Part shown: in pieces, positions 26,137 through 34,580 of the stretch
Numbering within the stretch: the first letter of the stretch is position 1
Layout: every line of letters starts with the position of its first letter
Assembly (NCBI GenBank): GCA_963743875.1
Contig: CAVURM010000001.1
Coordinates: 186,001 to 250,000, forward strand
DNA from: RHKX01 sp963743875
Lineage (GTDB): Bacteria > Actinomycetota > Thermoleophilia > Solirubrobacterales > 70-9
DNA: 64,000 nt
Direction: 5' to 3'
Program-made: the position numbers and the translations under genes
The notes under the pieces: model-generated
Told to the model about the DNA's origin: nothing
Database searches by the model: none
Seen by the model: the letters and a program-made list of their open reading frames with translations, nothing else

Positions 26137-26267
26137 ATAACTCCGAGCGGCGCGGCGCGCAGTTCGTTGGCGGATTTTCGTCGGATGTCAGTGGGAATCC
26201 ACCACCGAACCTGAAAGGGCGCTCGGCAGGCGGGTGAACGGTGGGGTGCAACCACGAGTCCTTCCCT

Positions 26268-26307
26268 CGCTGCCCTGGATGACTCCCCGCTGTCCTGGAT
26301 GACTCCC
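26268..26307 (+). repeat. Two-copy tandem repeat, 20-bp unit
   Basis: CGCTGCCCTGGATGACTCCC (26268-26287) is followed directly by a copy with one C-to-T change (26288-26307). It ends 30 nt before the fakA -10 element, in the position of an upstream activator or repressor site. Confidence 0.75.
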
Positions 26308-26337
26308 ACCTTGATGGGTGTGGGAAAGCCCCGGGGT

Positions 26338-26343
26338 TATTCT
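26338..26343 (+). promoter_or_regulatory. -10 element of fakA-like gene
   Basis: TATTCT ends exactly 6 nt before GTG 26350, a leaderless arrangement that helps choose this start. Confidence 0.5.
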
Positions 26344-26349
26344 CCCCGC

Positions 26350-27987
26350 GTGCCTGATCCTTCAGTTGCCCGCTTTCGGCGGATCGTCGCGACCGCCTAC
26401 TCGTATCTCGATGCCCGTCGCAACGAGGTCAACGATCTGAACGTCTACCCGGTCGCCGACGGCGACACGGGAGACAACATGGCGCTGACGATGCGGGCCG
26501 TGCTCGAGGAGCTCGACCGGATCGAAACCCAGGAGGGTGAGGAGGCGGATCGCACCGAGCTGGTTCACGCGGTTGCCAGGGCCGCGCTGATGGGCGCTCG
26601 CGGTAACTCCGGCGTGATCCTAAGCCAGATCGTCCGCGGCGCTGCCGAGGAGCTCGCGACGAGGCCGGGCGACCTGATCGACCCGGTCCTCGTCGCGTCG
26701 GCGTTCTCGTCCGCAGCCGATGCGGCCTACGCGTCGGTCCGCAACCCGGCCGAGGGAACGATGCTGACCGTCGTCCGCGCGATGGCGAACTCGGCGACCA
26801 TGCACCTCGCCAGGCTCGAGGACTCGAAGCTGAGCCTCGACCCGGACCTTTCGCAGGAGGCCCAGGACCAGCTCCTCGCAGCCGTGCTGGAGGTGATCAC
26901 GCGCGCCGGCGAGCAGGCGGTGCAGAAGACTCCCGATCAGCTCGCCGTGCTCGCCGAGGCCGGGGTCGTCGATGCCGGCGCCCATGGCCTGGTCCTGATC
27001 ATGGCCGGCATGGTCGCCGGCCTCCGCGGCGAGGAGACGCCACAGGTCGATATTCCCGAGCAGGCCCCCGCCCGCTTCTCCGCCCCGCAACACAGCGACA
27101 GCCGCTTTCAGTACTGCGTCAACTTCATCGTCCAGGGGAAGGATCTCGACGGGCCGTCCTTCGAGGCACCGCTGCGTGAGCTCGGAGACTCGATCCTGAT
27201 CGTGGGCGATCGCCGCACCCTTCGAGTCCACGTCCACACCGACGAGCCTCCTCGCGCCCGCGAGGTGTTCGAGGCCCACGGGACGATCTCGCAGGTCGAT
27301 GAAGCCGACATGCGCGAGCAGGTCGCCGAGCGCGAGCGACGACTGGCGGCCGGGAGCGACAGATGCGGCATCGTTGCAGTGGTCTCGGGGGACGGCCTCA
27401 GGCAGCTCTACGAGGAGTTGGGCGCGACCGTGATCGAAGGTGGATCGACGATGAACCCGTCGACCGACGAGTTGCTCGCCGGAATCCATTCGGTTGGCGC
27501 GGAGGGCGTGCTCGTGTTGCCCAACTCCCCGAATGTCGTCCTGGCGGGCGAACACGCGGCGGAGCTCTCCGACCGGGAGGCCCGCGTCCTCGACTGCACC
27601 TCCCAGCAGGCGGGCCTCGTCGCGATGATCGAGCTGGACCCCGCGGCGACCCTCGAGGAGAACGCGGGACGACTGACCGGGGCACTGGCCGAGACGCGGA
27701 CCGGTGCCGTCGCTCCAGCCGCCAGAGACGACGCCGAGGGGCGCTTCGTCCGCGGTGACGCCGTCGGCTTCGTCGACGGTGAGATGATCGCCTGGGGCGG
27801 GGCGGGATCGACGCTTTCGGCGACGATCGACGCCCTGACCGATGGCACCGAGATCATCACAATCGTCGAGGGTGCGGCCGCGCCGATCTCGATTGACGAG
27901 GTGACCGCGTTCGCGCCGGACACGGTCGAGGCCGAGGTTCATCGCGGGGGTCAGCCACATTATTGGTGGCTGCTCGCCGCTCAGTAG
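26350..27987 (+). CDS. fakA: DhaL/DAK-type phosphotransferase, FakA-like fatty acid kinase subunit
   Basis: In Firmicutes, FakA phosphorylates fatty acids held by FakB. The 545-residue protein has an N-terminal DhaL nucleotide-binding domain (LNVYPVADGDTGDNM, ARGNSGVILSQ) and a C-terminal domain of the YloV/FakA type, with CVNFIVQG, VHVHTDEP and ALPNSPN-like VLPNSPNVVLAGEHAA. No fakB gene is visible in the window, so the lipid role is inference. GTG 26350 agrees with the -10 element. The rpmB-fakA-recG order is conserved, here interrupted by two inserted genes. Confidence 0.88.
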   Translation: MPDPSVARFRRIVATAYSYLDARRNEVNDLNVYPVADGDTGDNMALTMRAVLEELDRIETQEGEEADRTELVHAVARAALMGARGNSGVILSQIVRGAAEELATRPGDLIDPVLVASAFSSAADAAYASVRNPAEGTMLTVVRAMANSATMHLARLEDSKLSLDPDLSQEAQDQLLAAVLEVITRAGEQAVQKTPDQLAVLAEAGVVDAGAHGLVLIMAGMVAGLRGEETPQVDIPEQAPARFSAPQHSDSRFQYCVNFIVQGKDLDGPSFEAPLRELGDSILIVGDRRTLRVHVHTDEPPRAREVFEAHGTISQVDEADMREQVAERERRLAAGSDRCGIVAVVSGDGLRQLYEELGATVIEGGSTMNPSTDELLAGIHSVGAEGVLVLPNSPNVVLAGEHAAELSDREARVLDCTSQQAGLVAMIELDPAATLEENAGRLTGALAETRTGAVAPAARDDAEGRFVRGDAVGFVDGEMIAWGGAGSTLSATIDALTDGTEIITIVEGAAAPISIDEVTAFAPDTVEAEVHRGGQPHYWWLLAAQ

Positions 27988-27988
27988 C

Positions 27989-27994
27989 TAGATT
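27989..27994 (+). promoter_or_regulatory. -10 element of the GST-like gene
   Basis: TAGATT ends exactly 6 nt before ATG 28001 and starts 1 nt after the upstream TAG stop. A leaderless mRNA is predicted. Confidence 0.5.
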
Positions 27995-28000
27995 GGACGC

Positions 28001-28786
28001 ATGAGTTCGATCGATGGTGATCCGGTCCTCTGGCACATCCCGGTCTCCCACTACAGCGAGAAGGCCCGCTGGGCCCTCGATCTGAAGGGCGTCGATGCGG
28101 AGCGAAAGGCACCTCCGCCGGGTGCCCACATGGCCGTTGCCCTCTGGTTGACCCGCGGAGGCTGCAAGACCTTCCCGGTGCTCGAGCTCGATGGTCGGGC
28201 GATCGGCGACTCGTCGGAGATCATCGCCGCCCTCGAGGCCAGATACCCCGACCCGGCCCTCTATCCCGAGCATCCATCCGATCTCGACCGGGCCCTGGAG
28301 CTGGAGAGCTTCTTCGACGAGGAGCTCGGGCCGTATGCACGGCTGCTGGCGTTCCACGAGCTGCGACGTAGCCGCGCTGGCCTCGAGGCGTTCACCGCCG
28401 ACATCCTGCCGCCGCGATTCGCCGACAACGAGCGGGTCGTCGGCGTCGCCGCCCGCGGAACCGCAGTGTTCGCCCAGGTCCGCTACCGGGTCGCCTCCGA
28501 CGATGCGGCGGACGGGGCACGGGCCAAGATCCTGGCGGCGTTCGACCGGCTCGAGGCAGAGCTCGACTCCGGAGGCGGCGAGTACCTCGTCGGCGACGAC
28601 TTCTCGGTGGCCGACCTGACCGCGGCCGCCATGTTCGTCCCGGTGGTCGACCCGCCGCAGGGCCCGCAGTTGCCTCCCTCCACCGACGAGTACGAGGAGT
28701 TCCTCGAGCCGCTGCGCGGCCGCCGCGGGTTCACCTGGGTCGAGCAGATGTTCGCCCGTCACCGTCAGGACCCGGTACGTCCGTAG
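28001..28786 (+). CDS. Glutathione S-transferase-like thioredoxin-fold protein
   Basis: The 261-residue protein starts with a GST N-terminal domain (VLWHIPVSHYSEKARWALDLKGV), where SHYSEKARW occupies the place of the thiol-binding motif, followed by TFPVLELDGRAIGDSSEII. A helical C-terminal domain contains DDFSVADLTAA, typical of GSTs. Actinobacteria usually lack glutathione, so the substrate is unknown. It has its own leaderless promoter and interrupts the fakA-recG neighbourhood. It converges with the DUF427 gene, 13 bp apart. Confidence 0.82.
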   Translation: MSSIDGDPVLWHIPVSHYSEKARWALDLKGVDAERKAPPPGAHMAVALWLTRGGCKTFPVLELDGRAIGDSSEIIAALEARYPDPALYPEHPSDLDRALELESFFDEELGPYARLLAFHELRRSRAGLEAFTADILPPRFADNERVVGVAARGTAVFAQVRYRVASDDAADGARAKILAAFDRLEAELDSGGGEYLVGDDFSVADLTAAAMFVPVVDPPQGPQLPPSTDEYEEFLEPLRGRRGFTWVEQMFARHRQDPVRP

Positions 28787-28799
28787 CCTGCGGCCTCGC

Positions 28800-29324
28800 T
28801 CACCAGCCCGAAGAGCCGGGCATGCCCTTGATCGGCCCGACGATCTCGGCGGTGACCCAGCCGCCGTAGAAGCCTCCCGGCTGCGGCTCGACCGGCTCGT
28901 CGTCGAGCCGGCATTCGACCAGTGCCGGGTAGAACGAGATGTATCCCCTGATCCCCATGAACGGGAGGTTCGGCTCGGTGTAGGTCCAGGCGGCGCGCTC
29001 GACGGTGGCGCCGCCTCCGTGCACATCGAAGTAACTCGCCAAACCCTTCCACTCGCAATAGCTCGAGCCGGAAACGGGTTGCAGCGAGCCCTCGAGGACG
29101 TCCTCCGGCGGGACGTAGACGGTTGGAGCACCTGCGGTCTCGAGGACTCTCAAAGCCCTGCCGGTGTCGACGACCAGGGCGCCTCCGAGCGAGACCCTGA
29201 CCCGTCTCTCGAGGGGCTCCAGTCGGGGCGGGCGCGGGTAATCCCAGACCGATTCGCGCGGGAGCCCGTTCGCGGCGATCCCAGAGGCCGGGTCCGGTTT
29301 CGGGTGGCGACTGCCGATTCCCAC
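28800..29324 (-). CDS. DUF427 family protein
   Basis: The 174-residue product has the DUF427 fold features: RVRVSLGGALVVDTGRALRVLE, VYVPPEDV, SYCEWKGLASYFDV, and a C-terminal YPALVECRLDDEPVEPQPGGFYGGWV. The cysteine-containing YCEWKG motif is typical. Biochemical function is unknown. An upstream in-frame GTG at 29333 overlaps the TAGAGT -10 element, whereas GTG 29324 lies 7 nt after it, so I prefer 29324. It is divergent from recG. Confidence 0.82.
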   Translation of the reverse strand: MGIGSRHPKPDPASGIAANGLPRESVWDYPRPPRLEPLERRVRVSLGGALVVDTGRALRVLETAGAPTVYVPPEDVLEGSLQPVSGSSYCEWKGLASYFDVHGGGATVERAAWTYTEPNLPFMGIRGYISFYPALVECRLDDEPVEPQPGGFYGGWVTAEIVGPIKGMPGSSGW

Positions 29325-29331
29325 GCCCACC

Positions 29332-29337
29332 ACTCTA
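29332..29337 (-). promoter_or_regulatory. -10 element of the DUF427 gene
   Basis: TAGAGT on the - strand lies 7 nt before GTG 29324 and overlaps the alternative GTG 29333, which argues for the shorter protein. Confidence 0.45.
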
Positions 29338-29380
29338 GGTCGCCGGTTCCGTGGGTCGCACGCCTATCCTCAATTTCGTG

Positions 29381-31618
29381 ATGTCGCCTGGGCCCGCGCC
29401 GCTCGAGAGCGCCCTCGAGGGCGGGTCCTCCGCTGGGCTGCGAGCCCTCGGTGGCCGGGCCTGCTCGCTCGAGGAGCTGCTGGATACGCGGCTGGTCTCG
29501 CTGCCGAGGGCCGGCCGGCTGGAGCGCCCCCTGACCGACCTGCGCGGCGTCGGCCCGAAGCTGGCCGAGGCCGCAGCCCGGATCGGGCTGCGGACCCTTG
29601 GGGATCTGATCGAGCACTTCCCGCACGACTATGGCGACCGTGCGGCAGCGACTGAGATCGCGGAGCTCCGGACCGGAGAGCAGGCCACCGTCGTGGCCGA
29701 GGTCAGAACCGCGCGCCTGCGTCCCACGCGGCGGCGCAATCTATTCATCGTCGAGGCGACGGTGACGGACGGGTCGGCACCGATGAATGTCACGTGGTTC
29801 AACCAGGCCTGGCTCGCCGAGCGCCTCAAGCCGGGAGTCCGGCTCCTGCTCAGCGGACGCCTCCACGCCGGTGGATTCCGCCCTGACGCGTACGAGATCC
29901 TCGACCGCGACGCGGACGGCGCTGGCGGGGGCGACCCCATCCGGGACCAGCCGGGGCCGCCGCGTGGCCTGCACACGACCGGGATCGTCCCCGTCCATCC
30001 GTCCGGGGAGAGCCTGCGCGTCCAGAGGATCCGGGAATGGGTCTGGTCGGCGCTGGCGCTGGCGCCGGACGTCCTCGAGCCGCTTCCCGCGGAGATCCGG
30101 GTTCGTCGGCGCTTCCCGGGGGCCGCGGACGCACGCGTCGCGGCCCACTTTCCGGCGACCAGCGAGGCCGCGGCCTCCGCCCGCCGGCGCCTCGCCTACG
30201 AGGAGCTCTTCCTCCATCAGGCCGCCTTGCAGGTTCGCCGGGCCGACCGCCGATCCGCGCTCAAGGCCACGCGGCTCGGTCCACCCGGGGAACTGGTCGG
30301 GTCGTGGCTAGACGGCCTGCCCTTCGAGCCGACCGCCGATCAGCTGCGGGCGTTCGACGAGGTCGATGGCGACCTCCAGACGACGCTGCCGATGCAGCGG
30401 TTGTTGATGGGCGAGGTCGGGTCGGGCAAGACCGTCGTTGCCCTCTACGCGATGCTGAGGGCGCTCGAGTCGGGGCGCCAAGCGGCACTGATGGCTCCCA
30501 CCGAGACATTGGCCGAGCAGCACTACGCCACGCTCGAGGCACTGCTCGCAGGTTCCGGGACCCCGACCGGCCTGCTCACCGGCTCGACGTCGGCGGCTAC
30601 GCGGCGCGAGTTGCTGGCCAGACTCGAGACGGGAGAGCTACCCCTGGTCGTCGGCACGCATGCGCTGATCGAACCGGCGGTGCGCTTCGCCGGTCTGTCC
30701 GTCGCCATCGTCGACGAGCAGCATCGCTTCGGGGTCGATCAGCGGCGAGCGCTCGACGCCAAGGGTGGGAGTGCGCCCCACGTGTTGCACATGACCGCTA
30801 CGCCGATCCCGAGAACGCTGTCGCTGACGGCGTTCGGCGACCTCGATGTGACCACCCTGCGCGAGCTGCCCGCGGGTCGGCGGCCGATCAAGACGTGGCT
30901 GGTCGGCGAGGAGCGCCGGGCGGGCGCCTATGGCTTCATCCGCGAACGCCTGGGGGAGGGCAGGCAGGCCTACGTCGTCTGTCCCCTGGTCAGCGAATCG
31001 GAAAAGGATCAGGCGAAGGCCGCGACGGCGGAGGCGACGCGGCTGGCTGCCGGGGAGTTCCGCGACTTCAACGTCGAGGTCCTGCACGGTCAGATGTCGT
31101 CGGCCGACAAGTCGCGGGCCATGGCGAGATTCGCGGAGGGCTCCGCCGATGTGCTCGTCGCGACCAGCGTGATCGAGGTCGGAATCGACATCGCCAACGC
31201 CTCCGTGATGTTGGTCGAGGACGCTGATCGCTACGGCCTCAGCCAGCTCCACCAGCTGCGCGGGCGGATCGGTCGCGGCAAGCATGACTCCCAGTGCATC
31301 CTCTTCGCCGATCCGGAGACGGAACGGGCCCGGATCCGGCTCGAGGCGCTGGTCCGTGAGCGCGACGGATTCGAGCTGGCGGAGGTCGACCTCAACCTGC
31401 GAGGCGAGGGAGAGGTGCTCGGCACCCGCCAAAGCGGGATGCCGCGGTTCCGGATCGCGAGCCTTCCCGAGGATGCCGGGTTGCTCGCCGAGGCCCGTTC
31501 CGACCTGATCGCGATCCTCGCCCGTTGCGGTTCACTTCAGGCGCCGGAGCTGGCCCCGTTGTTGGATGCAACCCGCGCCCGCTTCGGGGACGAGCGGGTT
31601 GAACCGATCGCGGCCTAG
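29381..31618 (+). CDS. recG: ATP-dependent DNA helicase RecG
   Basis: RecG remodels stalled forks and Holliday junctions. The 745-residue protein has an N-terminal wedge domain (LRGVGPKLAEAAARIGLRTL, FPHDYGDR) and two helicase lobes with the P-loop GEVGSGKT, DEQHRFG, TATPIPRT and LHQLRGRIGRG, followed by the TRG-like end LGTRQSGMP. A TATCCT element (29365-29370) lies 10 nt before ATG 29381 and 7 nt before the adjacent GTG 29378, either of which may be the start. Its stop TAG forms the start of the rsmD -10 element. Confidence 0.94.
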   Translation: MSPGPAPLESALEGGSSAGLRALGGRACSLEELLDTRLVSLPRAGRLERPLTDLRGVGPKLAEAAARIGLRTLGDLIEHFPHDYGDRAAATEIAELRTGEQATVVAEVRTARLRPTRRRNLFIVEATVTDGSAPMNVTWFNQAWLAERLKPGVRLLLSGRLHAGGFRPDAYEILDRDADGAGGGDPIRDQPGPPRGLHTTGIVPVHPSGESLRVQRIREWVWSALALAPDVLEPLPAEIRVRRRFPGAADARVAAHFPATSEAAASARRRLAYEELFLHQAALQVRRADRRSALKATRLGPPGELVGSWLDGLPFEPTADQLRAFDEVDGDLQTTLPMQRLLMGEVGSGKTVVALYAMLRALESGRQAALMAPTETLAEQHYATLEALLAGSGTPTGLLTGSTSAATRRELLARLETGELPLVVGTHALIEPAVRFAGLSVAIVDEQHRFGVDQRRALDAKGGSAPHVLHMTATPIPRTLSLTAFGDLDVTTLRELPAGRRPIKTWLVGEERRAGAYGFIRERLGEGRQAYVVCPLVSESEKDQAKAATAEATRLAAGEFRDFNVEVLHGQMSSADKSRAMARFAEGSADVLVATSVIEVGIDIANASVMLVEDADRYGLSQLHQLRGRIGRGKHDSQCILFADPETERARIRLEALVRERDGFELAEVDLNLRGEGEVLGTRQSGMPRFRIASLPEDAGLLAEARSDLIAILARCGSLQAPELAPLLDATRARFGDERVEPIAA

Positions 31619-31621
31619 GCT
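31616..31621 (+). promoter_or_regulatory. -10 element of rsmD, overlapping the recG stop
   Basis: TAGGCT begins with the TAG stop codon of recG and ends 8 nt before ATG 31630. Confidence 0.5.
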
Positions 31622-31629
31622 GGGTCACG

Positions 31630-32151
31630 ATGCGGGTGGTGTCAGGAGAACTGGGGGGCAGGCGCCTGATCGCCCCGCCCGACGATTCCGTACGTCCGAC
31701 GAGCGATCGGGTTCGCGAGGCCCTCTTCTCGATCCTCGGCGACATCGAGGGTCTCATCGTGCTCGACCTGTTCACGGGAACCGGTGCCCTCGCGATCGAG
31801 GCGATCTCGCGCGGTGCCACCTCTGCGACCCTGGTCGACACCATGATCGAAACCGCCGAGGCGAACGTCGAGACGCTGGGGCTGAGCGGGCGCTGCAACC
31901 TGGTCCGCTCCGATGCGGTCAGGTTCCTCGAGCGGGACGCCGGCGAATACGGGCTGATCTTCTGCGACCCGCCCTATAGACTCGCCCGCCGCTTTGCTTC
32001 CGACCTCGACAGCCTGCTTCCGGACCGCCTCGACAGGGGTGGTCGCGTGATCGTCGAGTCAGCCGAGTCGAAGCCCCTCGACCTCGGGATGCCGCTGCAG
32101 GACGAGCGGGTTTACGGTTCGACGATGATCCGCATCCATGGAGAGAGCTGA
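31630..32151 (+). CDS. rsmD: 16S rRNA (guanine-N2) methyltransferase RsmD
   Basis: RsmD methylates G966 of 16S rRNA (E. coli numbering). The 173-residue protein starts MRVVSGELGGRRLIAPPDD, then RPTSDRVREALFSIL, the SAM-binding VLDLFTGTGALAIEAISRGA and the catalytic FCDPPY. It overlaps coaD by one base (TGATG), the conserved rsmD-coaD arrangement. Confidence 0.94.
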   Translation: MRVVSGELGGRRLIAPPDDSVRPTSDRVREALFSILGDIEGLIVLDLFTGTGALAIEAISRGATSATLVDTMIETAEANVETLGLSGRCNLVRSDAVRFLERDAGEYGLIFCDPPYRLARRFASDLDSLLPDRLDRGGRVIVESAESKPLDLGMPLQDERVYGSTMIRIHGES

Positions 32152-32648
32152 TGGCGCACGGCGTCCGCACGGCGATCTGTCCCGGCAGCTACGACCCCGT
32201 CACCAACGGGCACGTGGACATCATCAGCCGGACCGCCCGGATCTTCGACCGGGTGATCGTCGGGGTCGTCAACCAGCCGCTCCGCAAACAGAAGACGCTG
32301 TTCACCGCCGAGGAGCGAGCGGGTTTCATCGAGCGCGCGATGGCCGACGTCGACAACGTCGACGTGATGACGTTCTCGACCCTGCTCGTTGATTTCGCCC
32401 GCGAGAACGGTGCGACCACGATCGTCAAGGGCCTGCGGGCGATCTCGGACTTCGAGTACGAGTTCGAGATGAACCAGTTGAACCGCAAGCTTGCTCCCGA
32501 GATCGAGAGCGCCTTCGTGATGGCATCGGCCGAGTACAGCTTTCTTTCGTCGACCGGAGTCAAGGAGCTGGCCACGTTCGGCGGAGACGTTCACGACCTG
32601 GTCCCGGACGAGGTCGCGGCGGCCTTGAGCAGTCGAATCGAACGATGA
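32151..32648 (+). CDS. coaD: Phosphopantetheine adenylyltransferase
   Basis: The enzyme makes dephospho-CoA from 4'-phosphopantetheine and ATP, the fourth step of CoA synthesis. The 165-residue protein has CPGSYDPVTNGHVDII, where NGH is the (T/N)xxH nucleotidyl-transfer motif, NQPLRKQKTLF, VKGLRAISDFEYE and the C-terminal SSTGVKELATFGGDV. It supplies CoA for acyl carrier protein, whose gene lies 3 kb downstream. Confidence 0.95.
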   Translation: MAHGVRTAICPGSYDPVTNGHVDIISRTARIFDRVIVGVVNQPLRKQKTLFTAEERAGFIERAMADVDNVDVMTFSTLLVDFARENGATTIVKGLRAISDFEYEFEMNQLNRKLAPEIESAFVMASAEYSFLSSTGVKELATFGGDVHDLVPDEVAAALSSRIER

Positions 32649-32757
32649 TCGGCATCCGGTGGGAACACGGAGTCTGGGCAGGAGCTTGCAGTCGATTGCA
32701 GAAAGACGGAGCCGCGCGAGGGTTTTTCCCTCCGACCCCTAAGCTTTAGTCGCACTG
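32649..32757 (+). other. coaD-sepIVA spacer with hairpin and promoter
   Basis: The 109-bp gap contains GAGGG-TTTTT-CCCTC (32718-32732), a small stem with a T5 loop. TAAGCT (32740-32745), a -10-like element, ends 12 nt before the next ATG. No ORF is convincing. The hairpin could end coaD transcription, although the T run is in the loop, not after the stem. Confidence 0.35.
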
Positions 32758-33231
32758 ATGGACGTCCTCGTTCTTATAGACAAACTCGATGACCTGATCC
32801 ACAACGCCAGGCCGGTCCCGCTGACCGACCAGGTGAGGGTCGATCGCGAAGAGATCTACGACCTGCTCGACCAGATGCGGGCCACGATCCCGGAAGAGAT
32901 CAAGCAGGCCCGCTGGATCGTCAAGGAGCGCCAGGAGATGCTCGCCGAGGCGAAGCGCGAAGCCGAGCGCGTCGTCAAGGAGGCCCGCGACCAGCAGGCA
33001 CGCCTGATCTCCGAGGAGGAGGTCTACAAGCAGGCCGAGCGCGGCGCCGAGGAGATCCTCGAGGATGCCCGCGACACCGAGCGCCAGATCCGCCTCGGAG
33101 CCGAGGACTACGCCGACGAGATCCTTTCGACCCTCGAGGTCAACCTGCAGAAGTTCCTCGCCGCGGTGCAGCGCGGCCGCGACCGCCTGGCCGGCCGCGA
33201 CGAGGAGATCGAGCCAGCCGAGGTTGGCTAG
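32758..33231 (+). CDS. DivIVA/SepIVA-like coiled-coil protein
   Basis: The 157-residue protein is almost entirely a charged coiled coil: LLDQMRATIPEEIKQARWIV, then KREAERVVKEARD and AEEILEDARDTERQIRLGAEDYADEIL. The N-terminus (IDKLDDLIHNARPVPLTDQVRVDREEI) resembles DivIVA-type curvature-sensing proteins. In mycobacteria the equivalent position, upstream of the DUF177 and rnc genes, holds SepIVA, a septation factor. Orthology is inferred from position and coiled-coil style. A role in septum or envelope growth is therefore plausible but unproven. Confidence 0.7.
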   Translation: MDVLVLIDKLDDLIHNARPVPLTDQVRVDREEIYDLLDQMRATIPEEIKQARWIVKERQEMLAEAKREAERVVKEARDQQARLISEEEVYKQAERGAEEILEDARDTERQIRLGAEDYADEILSTLEVNLQKFLAAVQRGRDRLAGRDEEIEPAEVG

Positions 33232-33771
33232 CTAGTAGGTCGCGCGGATGACCCTGAGGTCGTCCTCGCTCCAGACCACCTCGCCACCGCACCAGGCGGC
33301 CAGGTCATCGGCCGATTCCGGGAAGTCCCGGTCGGGATTCACCGTGGTCACGTGACTATCGGCCCTGACGACGTCGGCGAGGATCAGCGCCTTCGAGTGG
33401 TCTCGGACCCGTCTGAACAGGTCCTGCTTCTGCTCGCTGCGCAGATGATGGACGCTGAGAACCGCGATCACCAGATCCCATGGGCCGTCGGGAAGCGGGT
33501 CCTCCATGCGGGCGAGGCGAACCTCGATCCCCATCTCACGCGCCCTGAACACCATGTCCGGGCTCGAATCGAGACCGGTGATCTGCGCCTCAGGGTAGGC
33601 CTCGAGCAGCCGCCGGGAAGTCTCACCGGTGCCGATCCCCAGATCGAGGACCAGGGTTGGGGCAAACGGGATCGCCTCGATCGATGCGGCCTGCAGGGCG
33701 TCGAAGCCGGGGACCTCGGAGCGGATCATCTCCAGGTAGTTCTCGGGGTCCCATTTCGTCTCAGGGCTCAC
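33232..33771 (-). CDS. Class I SAM-dependent methyltransferase
   Basis: The 179-residue protein has the SAM-binding motif I LVLDLGIGTGETSRRLLEAYP, with the acidic motif II residue in ITGLDSSPDM and motif IV DLVIAVLSVHHL. The substrate is unknown. The SVHH segment resembles small-molecule methyltransferases. It starts at GTG 33771. It faces the DUF177 gene with only 18 bp between start codons, so their promoters overlap, and it abuts the coiled-coil gene at its 3' end. Confidence 0.8.
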   Translation of the reverse strand: MSPETKWDPENYLEMIRSEVPGFDALQAASIEAIPFAPTLVLDLGIGTGETSRRLLEAYPEAQITGLDSSPDMVFRAREMGIEVRLARMEDPLPDGPWDLVIAVLSVHHLRSEQKQDLFRRVRDHSKALILADVVRADSHVTTVNPDRDFPESADDLAAWCGGEVVWSEDDLRVIRATY

Positions 33772-33773
33772 GC

Positions 33774-33788
33774 TACCCTCGGAGACTA
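33774..33788. promoter_or_regulatory. Face-to-face divergent promoter pair
   Basis: TACCCT (33774-33779, + strand, 10 nt before the DUF177 ATG) and TAGTCT (33783-33788, - strand, 11 nt before the methyltransferase GTG) lie 3 bp apart on opposite strands. The two transcripts would overlap at their 5' ends. Confidence 0.45.
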
Positions 33789-33789
33789 G

Positions 33790-34305
33790 ATGGCCGACCG
33801 AATGATCGATCTCGAGGCCCTGGGGCTACGCAGTGGCGAGGCCGCATGGAGAGAGATGGAGCTCTCACCAGTCCCGCCGGTGCTCGGGGGTGAGGAGCTG
33901 AGCCTCGAGACCGAACCGGTGGTCGTCCGCGTGGACATCTCTCGCACCAGCTCCGGTTTCGCGCTCCGCCTGCGCGCCCAGGCGGTTCTGGTCGGTACCT
34001 GCGCCCGCTGCCTCGGCCCGGCCCGGCTCGTCGCCGATATCGAGGCCCGCGAGGTCGACCAGGGAGAGGTCTCCGAGGACGACGAGTTGAGCAGCCCCTA
34101 CGTGAACGATGAGGTCCTCGACCCTGAGGCCTGGCTCCACGACGCGCTTGTGCTGGCCCTCCCCGAGCGCCTCATCTGTCGTCAGGATTGCGCTGGACTA
34201 TGCGAGGTCTGCGGCATCTCGCTCAACGATCTCGAGCCCGGCACCCATGTCCACGAACGCGAGCCGGACCCACGCTTCGCCAAGCTCCGGGACCTTCTCG
34301 AGTGA
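33790..34305 (+). CDS. DUF177 (YceD) family protein
   Basis: The 171-residue protein carries the YceD cysteine motifs CARCLGP and CRQDCAGLCEVCG, followed by NDLEPGTHVHE, PDPRFAKLRDLL. YceD-type genes almost always precede rpmF (L32), as here, and a role in 23S rRNA or L32-related assembly has been proposed. It has an overlapping divergent promoter with the methyltransferase gene. Confidence 0.88.
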   Translation: MADRMIDLEALGLRSGEAAWREMELSPVPPVLGGEELSLETEPVVVRVDISRTSSGFALRLRAQAVLVGTCARCLGPARLVADIEAREVDQGEVSEDDELSSPYVNDEVLDPEAWLHDALVLALPERLICRQDCAGLCEVCGISLNDLEPGTHVHEREPDPRFAKLRDLLE

Positions 34306-34346
34306 GGCCGCCGACGGGGTCCGGATGCACGCAGGGGCGCTCCCGC

Positions 34347-34352
34347 TAGGAT
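34347..34352 (+). promoter_or_regulatory. -10 element of rpmF-plsX
   Basis: TAGGAT ends 10 nt before ATG 34363, predicting a 5' UTR of about 4 nt or less. Confidence 0.4.
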
Positions 34353-34362
34353 TCCCGGCCCC

Positions 34363-34578
34363 ATGGCAGTCCCGAAGAAACGTCAATCAAGCGCCCGTCG
34401 CGACAAGCGTCGCGCTCACGATGCAATTCCCGCGCCCCGTCTCAACGAGTGCCCGCAGTGTCACAGCCCTCGGCTGCCGCATCGCGTCTGCCCGACGTGC
34501 GGCACCTACGCGGGCCGTGAGGTTGTCAAGCTCGACGACACCACGCCTGAGCCGACCGGACGCCCTGAGGGGGAATAG
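34363..34578 (+). CDS. rpmF: 50S ribosomal protein L32, zinc-binding form
   Basis: The 71-residue protein starts MAVPKKRQSSARRDKRRAHD and has two cysteine pairs (CPQC and CPTCG) that form the zinc site. The C-terminus (VVKLDDTTPEPTGRPEGE) is an acidic tail slightly longer than usual. It lies between DUF177 and plsX, the conserved DUF177-rpmF-plsX order. Confidence 0.96.
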   Translation: MAVPKKRQSSARRDKRRAHDAIPAPRLNECPQCHSPRLPHRVCPTCGTYAGREVVKLDDTTPEPTGRPEGE

Positions 34579-34580
34579 TT

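Larger units (their letters stand above)
26137..26349 (+). other. rpmB-fakA spacer with tandem 20-bp repeat
   Basis: The 213-bp gap holds no convincing gene. It contains two adjacent copies of a 20-bp unit (see the repeat entry), a hairpin GTGG-GAAT-CCAC near 26190, a possible CCCACC/GGGTG stem near 26305-26320, and the fakA -10 element TATTCT. The first part after rpmB is GC-rich but has no U-tract terminator. Confidence 0.4.
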
